Shown: positions 1 through 8,446 of the stretch, piece by piece
Layout of the letters: each line of letters opens with the position of its first letter
Numbering within the stretch: the stretch's first letter is position 1
Assembly (NCBI GenBank): GCA_013152205.1
Contig: JAADGV010000011.1
Span: 1-52,985 of the forward strand
DNA: 52,985 bases
Direction of reading: 5' to 3'
Source of the DNA: Planctomycetota bacterium
GTDB taxonomy: Bacteria; Planctomycetota; Planctomycetia; Pirellulales; Lacipirellulaceae
Program-made: the position numbers and the translations under genes
The notes under the pieces: model-generated
Database searches by the model: none
What the model was told of the DNA's origin: nothing
What the model saw: only the letters and a program-made list of their open reading frames with translations

Positions 1-366
1 TGGAGAAGAAACCATCAAGCGATTGCCCAGAAATACCACTACAAATCCCGCGGAGACCCACTCCCGTAGCAAAACGCAACTGTAGTACTAGTGCCAGCAG
101 TTCGATTTTGTCAGCCCCTCAATTTGCAACCAGAGTGGCATTCAGCCGGTCTGGAACAGGTGCTAGCATGTTCATCTTGTCTTGCTGCGGTTGGATTTGG
201 TTCCTAGAATCGGTCGCGTAACCTACGTAGTCTAACCTTGCTATTTACTCAAACCTGGGTAACGAGCGACCTTGGGGATATGGAGGTTGTCTCTAGCTGT
301 TACCGACTCGCGTTTGTTCGTTGCAAGGCCCCAACTCAACTCCTGAGTGGTGGTAGTAAACCCCCC
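1..366. other. Left-edge sequence without a supported gene
   Basis: I see no convincing gene here. The frame of the following glycosyltransferase stays open back to a TTG at 238, but the 43 codons before the ATG at 367 do not resemble the start of that enzyme family. The polysaccharide locus may continue to the left of the window. Confidence 0.4.
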
Positions 367-1512
367 ATGCCAACCGAGACACCGCCGGAACTGATTGTTA
401 CGAACCTTAATCGGAATTTTACCGGGGTTTCGGCGACCATTGATCAGCTTCTGCGTTTTCAAGAACACAACTACGATCTTTTGTTTAGCGGGAGCCCACT
501 TCCGGCAGTTCGGTCGAAACCCGTTTCTATTTGGAATGCGATTGCGAAGTCGCGACGAGCGCCCCGCAGTCGGCAACACATACTTTGGCATGTGCGTCGA
601 AATTGCGAAATGTTTTGGGCGATTTTTGCCCGCGATGTGCTGAGGTTTCCAATCAAGACCGTTTTCACCTCGGCGGCAATTCGCCGACACTCGGCATTTC
701 CGCGATTTCTGATTTCAAAGATGGATGCCGTGATCGCAACATCGCCGAAAGCTGCGAAATTTGTTCCCAACGTGGTTGCAGTCGTGCCTCATGGCGTCGA
801 TACAACTCGATTTCAACCCGCCGAAAATCGCAGCCTTGCTTGGCAAAACACCGGCTATCCAGGGACGAGTGGAATCGCCACGGTGGGTCGTGTGAGACCT
901 GAAAAAGGAACCGATCTGTTTGTCGATACGATGATCCGCGTATTGCCAAACAGACCCGGCACAACCGCGTTGATCATCGGTAAAACCGATGCCAAATTCG
1001 TGCGATTCAAAGCTGTGCTGGAGCGTCGGATCGCGGAGGCAGGGCTTAGCGATCGGATTCTATTCGCCGGCGAGATCGAAAAAGCAGCACTGCCGGATAT
1101 CCTATCCGCCTTGTCTCTGTTGGTCGCCGTACCACGTTACGAGGGGTATGGCATGACGCCACTCGAGGCGATGGCGTCGGGCACTCCTGTGGTGGTGAGC
1201 GATACGGGGGCGTTTTCAACATTCGTAGCAAATGGAAAAAGCGGTTTGCTTGTTCCGGTTGGCGATCTAGGACAGACGTACGACGCCGTGAGTAACTTGC
1301 TCGATGATTCGTTGCTTGCCGAATCGATGGCGCAAGGAGCGCGAGAAACTGCCGAAAGCGAATTCAGCGTAGACAGAGAGCTTCAAGGCATCGGCCAGGT
1401 TTATCAGAGTCTTTGGCAAGACAAAGCAATTGTCGGGGAACGTCCTTTGCTGGTACGCGCACGACAGGGTTTTCTGAAACAATACCATAAGTACATCAAG
1501 AAAGCCGCTTAA
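367..1512 (+). CDS. GT4-family glycosyltransferase
   Basis: A 381-residue retaining glycosyltransferase of the GT-B fold, expected to move a sugar from a nucleotide donor to a lipid-linked glycan at the inner face of the membrane. The N-terminal Rossmann part opens with VTNLNRNFTGVSAT. The donor-binding half has VGRVRPEKGTD and the EX7E motif (E259 and E267 in YEGYGMTPLEAMASG). I chose ATG 367 because the family begins immediately before the first beta strand. An in-frame TTG at 238 would add 43 residues that look unrelated, and no strong Shine-Dalgarno decides the matter. It is the first gene of the plus-strand glycan block and is followed 72 bases later by an FkbM methyltransferase. Donor and acceptor cannot be told from sequence. 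Confidence 0.85.
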   Translation: MPTETPPELIVTNLNRNFTGVSATIDQLLRFQEHNYDLLFSGSPLPAVRSKPVSIWNAIAKSRRAPRSRQHILWHVRRNCEMFWAIFARDVLRFPIKTVFTSAAIRRHSAFPRFLISKMDAVIATSPKAAKFVPNVVAVVPHGVDTTRFQPAENRSLAWQNTGYPGTSGIATVGRVRPEKGTDLFVDTMIRVLPNRPGTTALIIGKTDAKFVRFKAVLERRIAEAGLSDRILFAGEIEKAALPDILSALSLLVAVPRYEGYGMTPLEAMASGTPVVVSDTGAFSTFVANGKSGLLVPVGDLGQTYDAVSNLLDDSLLAESMAQGARETAESEFSVDRELQGIGQVYQSLWQDKAIVGERPLLVRARQGFLKQYHKYIKKAA

Positions 1513-1584
1513 ACGAGGCATTGGAAAATTGCTGCCTATTCGCAGTTTGAAGCAGCTAGACGAGAAAACATGCAGGAGGCATAA

Positions 1585-2274
1585 GTGCCAAGTACACTTT
1601 CAGACATATTTTTTAAGCCCGTCACAAAATTCTATAAACGGACGATCGTGAAAGATCCGTTTCTGGTGTCTCTTAGGCAATGGAAGTTGGATCGCGGAGA
1701 TGCGACGCTGCGTTATGAATATCCGCTAAATGAGACCAGCGTGGTTCTGGATGTTGGCGGTTTTCAGGGTGATTTCGCCGATACCATGGTCGACCGCTAC
1801 GGTTGTCGAGTACTTCTGTTCGAACCGATGGCGGCCTTCTTCGAGCAATGCGAAGAGCGATTTGCGGCAGAGCCGAGAGTATCGACCTTTCACTACGGGC
1901 TGGGTGCGAAAGATGAGCAGTTGTCGCTTAGTAGCTCCAGTGATGCTTCGAGCTTTTTTCGAACGAATGGGGCCGATGAATTTGAGTCGGCTCAGGTCAG
2001 GGACGTCGCCTCGGTTTGGGAACAGTTGGACCTGACACACGTTGACCTTATGAAAATCAATATCGAGGGGGGTGAATATCCGCTGTTGCGTCGCCTAATC
2101 GAGACTGATACGATCCGTCAGGTTTGCAATATCCAGATTCAATTCCACAACTTTGTGGACGATGCCGAAGAGCAAAGAGCCGAACTACGTCGGCAACTTG
2201 GATCAACGCACGAAGAAACTTGGTGCTACGACTTTGTCTGGGAAAATTGGTGCCGCAAGACGGACGGTGAGTAG
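1585..2274 (+). CDS. FkbM-family SAM-dependent methyltransferase (first of three)
   Basis: A 229-residue class I methyltransferase of the FkbM family, which O-methylates sugars or natural products. The SAM-binding start VVLDVGGFQGDF lies near residues 53-64, an acidic ribose-binding position follows in LLFEP, and the family motif KINIEGGEYPLL is near residue 157. The start is a GTG at 1585 with a full AGGAGG at 1574-1579, one of the strongest ribosome sites in the window. It sits between a GT4 enzyme and a second FkbM protein, so methylation of the polysaccharide made by this locus is the likely role. Substrate and methylated position are unknown. Confidence 0.85.
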   Translation: MPSTLSDIFFKPVTKFYKRTIVKDPFLVSLRQWKLDRGDATLRYEYPLNETSVVLDVGGFQGDFADTMVDRYGCRVLLFEPMAAFFEQCEERFAAEPRVSTFHYGLGAKDEQLSLSSSSDASSFFRTNGADEFESAQVRDVASVWEQLDLTHVDLMKINIEGGEYPLLRRLIETDTIRQVCNIQIQFHNFVDDAEEQRAELRRQLGSTHEETWCYDFVWENWCRKTDGE

Positions 2275-2417
2275 ATTCGTTCGGCTCTGCGATCAACACT
2301 TTTTGAGGTATACGCCAGGAAATCGACAGGCCGACCAACGGGAGTGCCGGATTTAGTGAGTGGATGCCGAAGCCAAGTAAAGTTCCTGATGCACACATCA
2401 ATAAAGGGAATCAGAAA

Positions 2418-3254
2418 ATGAGTTCTGCCATGCGACAACTTGCGACCAAGGTCGTCGGGTACGATCCGTTCCCCAGGATTTGGCCGAAGAACCGCTCCGT
2501 CCATAGTGAATTGTCTCGCACGCTCGCATCTGCGCGAAACGAAATGCTGAAGATCGAGCGTGATGAACGCACTCACTTTCTATGGTTCTGCTGCACACAC
2601 CTTGAGAAGTCTCACTCCCAGATTTTTCAAGATCTGTTTGTGCTGTACGTTCTCGGAAACAAACGCAACGGGTTCTTCTGCGATTTCGGCGCAACAAATG
2701 GAGTTCATCTTTCCAACAGCTACACGCTTGAAAAACACTTTGATTGGACCGGCATCTGCGCTGAGCCCGCACGAGGTTGGCACGAGGCGCTTCGCCAGAG
2801 CAGGCCGAAAGCCTCGATCGAGACCGATTGCGTTTGGACCACAACGGGCGAAACACTTGTGTTTAATGAAGTTCGTACGAAAGAGCTTTCGACGATTGCC
2901 GCATTCTCCGCCCAGGATGGACACGCACGCAAGCGAACTCCAAGTCGATCGAACAATTATGAAGTGTCTACAATTAGTTTGAACGACCTGTTGGAAAAGT
3001 ACCATGCCCCCTCAGACTTCGACTACCTTTCGATCGACACCGAAGGCAGTGAATTGCCCATCTTAGAGAAGCTTGATTACAGCCGGTATCGCCCCAAACT
3101 CATTACCGTGGAACACAACTTCACCGATAACCGTGAGGCAATCTTTCGTCTGCTTTCTGGGGAAGGTTACCGCCGCGTATTTCAGGATTTCAGCGACTTT
3201 GATGACTGGTACGTCAGCAAATCGGTTTACTCCGATTCTCCCCTCTGCGACTGA
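2418..3254 (+). CDS. FkbM-family SAM-dependent methyltransferase (second)
   Basis: About 278 residues. The block SQIFQDLFVLYVLGNKRNGF followed by FCDFGATNGVHLSN is the typical FkbM opening, with the SAM loop in the second part. The later YLSIDTEGSELPIL matches the conserved D-EG-E motif. I prefer ATG 2418 because AAAGGGAA precedes it by about eight bases. The in-frame ATG at 2364 would add 18 residues and lacks a ribosome site. The protein is clearly diverged from the neighbouring FkbM enzymes, so it is probably not a recent duplicate and may act on another hydroxyl or sugar. It is followed by a further methyltransferase 46 bases downstream. Confidence 0.82.
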   Translation: MSSAMRQLATKVVGYDPFPRIWPKNRSVHSELSRTLASARNEMLKIERDERTHFLWFCCTHLEKSHSQIFQDLFVLYVLGNKRNGFFCDFGATNGVHLSNSYTLEKHFDWTGICAEPARGWHEALRQSRPKASIETDCVWTTTGETLVFNEVRTKELSTIAAFSAQDGHARKRTPSRSNNYEVSTISLNDLLEKYHAPSDFDYLSIDTEGSELPILEKLDYSRYRPKLITVEHNFTDNREAIFRLLSGEGYRRVFQDFSDFDDWYVSKSVYSDSPLCD

Positions 3255-3300
3255 AGGGGATTGAACATATGAACGGGACATCAATCAAAAGGAATTCAAT

Positions 3301-4065
3301 ATGGCTCTGGAACTAGGACGGCGTTTGGGAAACCTTGTTGGTCCAGCCCGCAAAAGGTTCTTTGACGACGATTTCAACTGGGATACCTATACGAAAGATA
3401 AGTATGGGCCACAGCAGAAACAACTTGATGCCACGCACGACCTTCGGCTGGATGAACGAGTTTACTTTGATCGCGAAGCCGGTCGGCTGGAGACCGGGGA
3501 TGCGAAACTGCATCCGAACTCGAAAACACTCTATGAGGCAATTGGCATTCTTGATGTGAAAAGCACGCTTGAAGTAGGGTGCGGGGGTGGCGATCACGTT
3601 CGGAACTTGCAAGCACTCTATCCCGAGATGCAAGTCAACGGGGGGGACCGTTCGCAGGAGCAACTCAAATTTTTGAGAATGCGAAATCCGGAGATTGCTG
3701 ATCGCACGTTCTTGCAGGACATCACGATGCCATTGTCGTTGCAGTGGCCACGCGTTGAATTGGTCTACAGTCAGGCCGTCATCATGCACATCAAGACGGC
3801 TGTAACCCACTTAAACGCACTTGCAAACATGTTCAATCTGGCTGCAAAGTATGTGGTGCTGATGGAAAATTACGGTTGCCACCCTTTTGTCGAGGACATT
3901 AAGCGTTTGCATCGAGGCGGCCATCTCGATTGGGACCAAATCAACTTTCATGTCCATCATCATGATGGAAATCCCTATTGTCTTGTCGTCGCTCGGGAAC
4001 CTTGTTCGCTGCCAGTCCTGGAAGACTATGATGCGTTACCCAATGCGACGAAAAGACGCTACTGA
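3301..4065 (+). CDS. Class I SAM-dependent methyltransferase
   Basis: A 254-residue methyltransferase with motif I TLEVGCGGGDHV at residues 89-100, an acidic motif II region (NGGDRSQEQL) and a post-motif segment VELVYSQAVIMHI. It is not of the FkbM type. ATG 3301 is preceded by AAGGAA at 3289-3294. The flanking genes are FkbM methyltransferase and fucosyltransferase genes in the same direction, suggesting a glycan-modifying enzyme. The N-terminal 80 residues have no motif I recognise. Substrate unknown. Confidence 0.78.
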   Translation: MALELGRRLGNLVGPARKRFFDDDFNWDTYTKDKYGPQQKQLDATHDLRLDERVYFDREAGRLETGDAKLHPNSKTLYEAIGILDVKSTLEVGCGGGDHVRNLQALYPEMQVNGGDRSQEQLKFLRMRNPEIADRTFLQDITMPLSLQWPRVELVYSQAVIMHIKTAVTHLNALANMFNLAAKYVVLMENYGCHPFVEDIKRLHRGGHLDWDQINFHVHHHDGNPYCLVVAREPCSLPVLEDYDALPNATKRRY

Positions 4066-4121
4066 TTCCACTTGAATGCAGAAGGACAAGCCGACGACAA
4101 ACGTTTGAGGCCTGTGTCATT

Positions 4122-5111
4122 ATGGGCAATCGTCGACTGATCGTGAACCATCAAGGGGTTTCGGCCACGATTGCGCCGGCTACGTCGACTACCGTTGCTG
4201 CTGATATTTCCGACGTGGCCCCCTTCGATTTGAGTCCGACTCGGCAGGGCTACATAGTTACCAGAATTTCTGGCGGGTTGGGGAACCAGCTTTTTCAATA
4301 TGCTGCTGGCAGAGCCGGGGCGCTTCGGAACGGCTGCAATCTCGTGCTTGATGCTCGACCGTTAGAGACCAATTCGCTCAGGAACTACGAACTTCATCAC
4401 TTCAACATCGCCGCAAAAATCGGAACACATGCCGAACTGCCACCCGACCGGGTATCAAAGGTTCGCTACCTGCTTTGGAAGACAGGGCGGGATGCAAGGC
4501 GGCGTTTGATCAGAGAGAAAAGTTTAAGGTTCGATCAGAAGGTGCTGGGCGCTTCAGCCGATGCGATCTTGCATGGCTACTGGCAGTGCGAAAGGTACTT
4601 TGCCGATTTCGCTCAAAAAATTCGCGACGATCTTACCGTCAAGACTCCGGCAAGCGGAGCAAATCGAGAGTGGTTGGACCGTCTCTGCTCCACGAACACG
4701 GTATCAGTACACATTCGTCGCGGAGACTATGTGTCAGACAAGAAAATCCAGTCGCGATACGCAAGTTGTAGCCCGGAGTATTACAGGAACGCCGCTGAGC
4801 GAATTCTTGACACTGTCGGCAGTGAACTGGAGTTCCTTGTCTTTTCCGATGACCCCGACTGGGTTGAACAGGAGATCAAGCTTCCGGGGGCTTTGCACGT
4901 CATTCGGCATAATTCCGGTGACCACGCATTTGAAGACCTTCGACTGATGAGCGCATGTGGCCATCATATCATCGCCAACAGTTCATTTTCGTGGTGGGGC
5001 GCCTGGCTCAATCCGTCGTCAGACAAAATTGTCGTTGCACCAAAGCAATGGTTTCGTAACGAAAATGAGCGTGAGCACGACATCGTGCCAGATTCATGGG
5101 TGAGATGTTAG
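4122..5111 (+). CDS. Alpha-1,2-fucosyltransferase, GT11 family
   Basis: A 329-residue protein that should transfer L-fucose from GDP-fucose in alpha-1,2 linkage, usually to galactose. The GT11 signatures are clear: RISGGLGNQLFQYA at about 48-61, HIRRGDY at 197-203 (the GDP-binding motif shared with other fucosyltransferases), and NSSFSWWGAWL near the C-terminus. Most GT11 proteins begin at the RISGGLGNQ strand. Here about 45 extra residues rich in Ala, Thr and Ser come first. They may be a real extension or a mis-assigned start, although I see no better start codon. GDP-fucose would come from the gmd and fcl homologues 18-20 kb downstream. Confidence 0.9.
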   Translation: MGNRRLIVNHQGVSATIAPATSTTVAADISDVAPFDLSPTRQGYIVTRISGGLGNQLFQYAAGRAGALRNGCNLVLDARPLETNSLRNYELHHFNIAAKIGTHAELPPDRVSKVRYLLWKTGRDARRRLIREKSLRFDQKVLGASADAILHGYWQCERYFADFAQKIRDDLTVKTPASGANREWLDRLCSTNTVSVHIRRGDYVSDKKIQSRYASCSPEYYRNAAERILDTVGSELEFLVFSDDPDWVEQEIKLPGALHVIRHNSGDHAFEDLRLMSACGHHIIANSSFSWWGAWLNPSSDKIVVAPKQWFRNENEREHDIVPDSWVRC

Positions 5112-5163
5112 ACACCCTACATCAGGCAATCATCAGTTGCGATGTAACATTGGAAAGCAAATT

Positions 5164-5991
5164 GTGACGAACAAAAAACTTATCGTCGATGTCGGAATGC
5201 ACACTGGGCGCGATACCGAATTCTATCTGAAGAAAGGCTTCCAGGTCGTTTCAGTAGAGGCGAATCCGAGTCTTGTTGAGGCAGGGAAGTCGAAGTTCAG
5301 TGAGTACATTGCTGATGGGCGTCTCGTTATTCATGACGTCGCGATTGCAGACAGGGAAGGAGAAATCGAATTCTTCGTCAATGACAAACACGACGACTGG
5401 GGAACTACCTCAAAGACGTTTGCCGAACGAAATGAAAAATTGGGCACCCACAACACATTGGTCACCGTCAAATGCGCTACGTTTGAAAGCATTCTTCAGC
5501 AGTACGAGGTGCCCTACTACGTGAAGATTGACATCGAAGGAGCTGATATTCTCTGTCTGCACGCACTGAAGGCGGCGAGTCAAAAACCGAAATACGTTTC
5601 TATCGAAGCCGCATTGGGATCCTTCGAAGAAACGTTTTCCGAACTGGCCATTCTGTATGAACTTGGATACCGTCAGTTCAAGATTGTTAATCAGATTGCC
5701 AATCACAAGGTCCGGTGCCTCAACCCGCCTTTGGAAGGACTGTATGTCGACTACCAATTCGATGGTACTTGCAGCGGGCCATTCGGCGAGGAATCGCCCG
5801 GCGAATGGATGACACTGGAGCAGACTTTCGACCGCTATCGCCCCCTGATTTGGGAACAGGCACGCTTCGGTGCTGGCGGAACACACTATCGATCGGTGTC
5901 CCACAAGCTCTATCGAGTATGGGAAGCGATCCGAGGCGAACGCATCGGCTGGTACGATTTTCACGCCAAGATGGCTAACACGCCAGACTAG
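5164..5991 (+). CDS. FkbM-family SAM-dependent methyltransferase (third)
   Basis: About 275 residues. LIVDVGMHTGRDTEFYL near the N-terminus is the SAM loop, VVSVEANP carries the acidic ribose-binding residue, and VKIDIEGADI is the FkbM signature. GTG 5164 has GGAAAG at 5152-5157 and gives a protein starting right at the Rossmann fold. A TTG at 5137 is possible but poorer. The C-terminal 100 residues are longer than in the minimal family, and I recognise no separate domain in them. The gene lies between the GT11 and GT25 genes. Confidence 0.82.
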   Translation: MTNKKLIVDVGMHTGRDTEFYLKKGFQVVSVEANPSLVEAGKSKFSEYIADGRLVIHDVAIADREGEIEFFVNDKHDDWGTTSKTFAERNEKLGTHNTLVTVKCATFESILQQYEVPYYVKIDIEGADILCLHALKAASQKPKYVSIEAALGSFEETFSELAILYELGYRQFKIVNQIANHKVRCLNPPLEGLYVDYQFDGTCSGPFGEESPGEWMTLEQTFDRYRPLIWEQARFGAGGTHYRSVSHKLYRVWEAIRGERIGWYDFHAKMANTPD

Positions 5992-6055
5992 CTGGAACGA
6001 ATGGCCAAGGTTTACGAATACGCTAGGAAGAGCTGCTGCAAAACGGAGAGTTGGC

Positions 6056-6904
6056 ATGCAAGAAAAAGCATACATCATACACTTAGAGAGAGCATCGGCA
6101 CGTCGCAAGCAGGTCGATCGTATTGTCGAGGCCTGCCCGATGCCTACTGACATTGTACATGCTGTCGATGGTCATTCGTTATCCCCTGAAAAGGTGAGCC
6201 AAGTTTATTCGAGAAATCGACATGAGCCACGGTACCCATTTGAGTTGAAACGAGGCGAAGTTGGTTGCTTTTTGAGCCATCGAAAATGCTGGCGTCGGAT
6301 TGTCGATGAAAATTTGGATGCGGCTCTCATTTTGGAAGATGATATTGAGATCGATAAACCGGTCTTTGATCGCGCTCTCGCGATTGCTCGAAAGCATGTC
6401 GACGCGGTCGGATACATACAATTCCAGGTTCGTCCCGTACCGACAAATGCCTCAATCATTGCCGTTGAGGGCGAGGCCCAACTGGTGCGACCTGAGCTAA
6501 CTCAGCTACGCACGTCAGCGCAATTTGTGAGCCAGTCGGCGGCGCACCGGCTCTTAGAGCTCACCGATGTTTTCGATCGACCTGTTGATACGTATCTGCA
6601 GATGCACTGGTTGACTGGAATCCATTTGGCATCTGCGACGCCATCGGGAATTTCCGATCGGTCCCACGATAGCGGCGGAAGTACGATTTCGTCCAAGCAG
6701 AAGTCGTTTTTCGAGAATGTCGTCCGCACGTGGAAACGCTGGCACTATCGCAGTAAAATTAAAAACCTGTTCCAGAACCATGCTGGGAGTATCCAGCAGT
6801 CGGGAAAGCCAGGAAAGCCAAATAAATTTGGGACATGCAGTAAGCATTCTCACGTTGGACGCCAAGGCGATCGTGCTTTTCACACTCGATATTCTCAACT
6901 TTGA
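6056..6904 (+). CDS. GT25-family glycosyltransferase (LPS-type)
   Basis: A 282-residue member of the LPS glycosyltransferase 25 family, which includes beta-1,4-galactosyltransferases of Lgt type. Visible signatures are YIIHLERASARRKQ at the N-terminus, GEVGCFLSHRKCW at about 68-80, and the metal-binding LEDDIEID at 93-100. ATG 6056 has GGAGAG at 6045-6050. The open frame continues upstream to 5870, but that part overlaps the previous gene and is not protein-like. The C-terminal 45 residues (Gly, Lys and His rich) look unlike the family. A galactosyltransferase next to alpha-1,2- and GT10-type fucosyltransferases would make sense as acceptor synthesis, but that is inference. Confidence 0.8.
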   Translation: MQEKAYIIHLERASARRKQVDRIVEACPMPTDIVHAVDGHSLSPEKVSQVYSRNRHEPRYPFELKRGEVGCFLSHRKCWRRIVDENLDAALILEDDIEIDKPVFDRALAIARKHVDAVGYIQFQVRPVPTNASIIAVEGEAQLVRPELTQLRTSAQFVSQSAAHRLLELTDVFDRPVDTYLQMHWLTGIHLASATPSGISDRSHDSGGSTISSKQKSFFENVVRTWKRWHYRSKIKNLFQNHAGSIQQSGKPGKPNKFGTCSKHSHVGRQGDRAFHTRYSQL

Positions 6905-6919
6905 CACAAGGCCTCAAAC

Positions 6920-7783
6920 ATGGGAATCGCCATACTCCCCTACCATATGAAAAGTCTTCGTCGGCTGGCCGACGTCCCGCTTCGCGAACTCGTCTGGCCT
7001 CTTGAAACGGGCGAGCACGAGGGGACAATTCGCGACTTGACGCCAGACGATCATCTGGTCGTTAGCCCAAGTTCACGTCGACTCTATTTCCCAGCGGGAG
7101 AGCTGAATTGTTCGATCTCATTGTCGATTTCTGAGCCGTATGCGATCCATCGACGGCACTATTTGGCGATGTATGCACTTTGGCCTCGATTCTTCCGAAT
7201 TGTGTCTCGGTGCCGACGCCTTGCACGTCATATTCCGAATGCGAGAACCCTGACGTTGACGAACACTTGGGTCGAGAACCCTAGCGATACGAAGGCCGAG
7301 AAATCGAAGCCGATGTCGTTAATTGCATCAGGCAAAAGAAAACTCGCCGGACATCGGATGCGGCATGAGGTGGCATCGTGGATAAACGAGACAGGAGCTG
7401 ACGTGGAACTCTTGGGGCGTGCGTTTACGCCATTTGATAAAAAAGAAGATGGGCTTGCACCATATCGTTTTTCGGTGATTATCGAGAACTGCCAAGAGCC
7501 CGGTTATTTTTCCGAAAAGCTGATGGACTGTCTGCTTTGCAATACGATTCCGATCTACTGGGGTGCCCCAGATATCGATCGCTATTTCAACACCAAGGGA
7601 ATGGTGATTTGCAAGAATGCAAAAGAGATGAGAAACGCGATTGAGAATCTTGGCCTCAACGACTTTGAGCGCCTTTGCGAATACTCGTCGGAAAACCACA
7701 AACGTGCGTTGGCTTTCACGAACCAAGAACGGTTGATTGCCGAACTGATTCAAGAAGAAATATGCCACAAGCAAGCCGCCTGA
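6920..7783 (+). CDS. GT10-type (alpha-1,3/4) fucosyltransferase-like protein
   Basis: 287 residues. The C-terminal half carries the GT10 nucleotide-binding signature: YRFSVIIENCQEPGYFSEKL at 182-201 followed by IPIYWGAPDIDRYF at 210-223. This matches the FxxxxEN...YxxEKxxDa...PIYWG pattern of bacterial and animal alpha-1,3-fucosyltransferases. The N-terminal 100 residues are diverged, as is normal for the acceptor half. ATG 6920 follows the GT25 stop by 15 bases with AAGG at about 6908, so the two are probably co-transcribed. With the GT11 enzyme this gives two fucosyl linkages in one locus. Linkage 1,3 versus 1,4 cannot be decided. Confidence 0.78.
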   Translation: MGIAILPYHMKSLRRLADVPLRELVWPLETGEHEGTIRDLTPDDHLVVSPSSRRLYFPAGELNCSISLSISEPYAIHRRHYLAMYALWPRFFRIVSRCRRLARHIPNARTLTLTNTWVENPSDTKAEKSKPMSLIASGKRKLAGHRMRHEVASWINETGADVELLGRAFTPFDKKEDGLAPYRFSVIIENCQEPGYFSEKLMDCLLCNTIPIYWGAPDIDRYFNTKGMVICKNAKEMRNAIENLGLNDFERLCEYSSENHKRALAFTNQERLIAELIQEEICHKQAA

Positions 7784-8162
7784 GCAACTTACTAACTCAA
7801 ACTGAAAAGAGAAACGCCCGCGTTTTCACTTTGAGTTATCAAAAATGTTGCTCGTGATTCCCCAGGAAACTGCTGATAAAACAGCGAACTTTGGCCCTCT
7901 AAGCGTTCGTATTGCACCAGTGCTCACGACAGAATGCTGCAAAATACGCACGATGGGCAAAGCGTTGGCCTGTTTTTGCAACATACTGGCCAAGTATGCT
8001 AGCCAATGAATTGACTTTCGCAAGCCATTTGGTAAGGATGTGGTTGGGGGCGCTAGGGTCTGGTGAGAGGTAGTACTGGGCCTAGGAGGCAGTTGTTTGG
8101 CCATAAGCGGATAGGTGACGCCAAGGAAGCAGGCTTTTCTCAATAGCCTTGGCGTAGGATGC

Positions 8163-8181
8163 GACCAAAACCGTTTTGGTC
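8163..8181. promoter_or_regulatory. Perfect 9-base inverted repeat upstream of wecA-like gene
   Basis: GACCAAAAC, one base, GTTTTGGTC. The single-base centre makes a hairpin unlikely, so a protein-binding site is more plausible than a terminator, and no T-run follows. It is 265 bases before the start codon. Confidence 0.25.
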
Positions 8182-8325
8182 CGGGAGTTGCTCTTTCCCG
8201 AATCAAAGCGAAAGTTGGCATCGAAACGGAACTTCGACCTTAGCACATTTGCCGATTGCAGCGAATGTATGGACAGATTTGCAAGTTAAATAGTTGCTTG
8301 CGATGCTGTCTCGATGAGTCCTTTT

Positions 8326-8344
8326 CAATATTGTGTCAATATTG
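8326..8344. promoter_or_regulatory. Paired CAATATTG palindromes, possible operator
   Basis: Two identical self-complementary octamers lie one helical turn apart (start-to-start 11 bases), about 100 bases before the wecA-like start codon. This spacing is what two dimers bound on the same DNA face would need. There is no direct evidence of a regulator, and the AT-rich motif could occur by chance. Confidence 0.3.
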
Positions 8345-8446
8345 CGGTCACGTTTGGCAAGAGATTTGCATCTAGGCATCGGTAGATACAAGCACGGTTA
8401 GTTCTGAGCAGGCTGCGGGGATGGGGGACAGAGGAGTTATTCGAAT

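Larger units (their letters stand above)
7784..8446. other. 663-base gap before the initiating transferase, with two palindromic sites
   Basis: No gene can be supported. It separates the left glycan block from the wecA-like gene and probably holds that gene's promoter. It contains a perfect 9-base inverted repeat GACCAAAAC-C-GTTTTGGTC (8163-8181) and two copies of the palindrome CAATATTG, at 8326-8333 and 8337-8344, whose starts are 11 bases apart. Confidence 0.5.
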
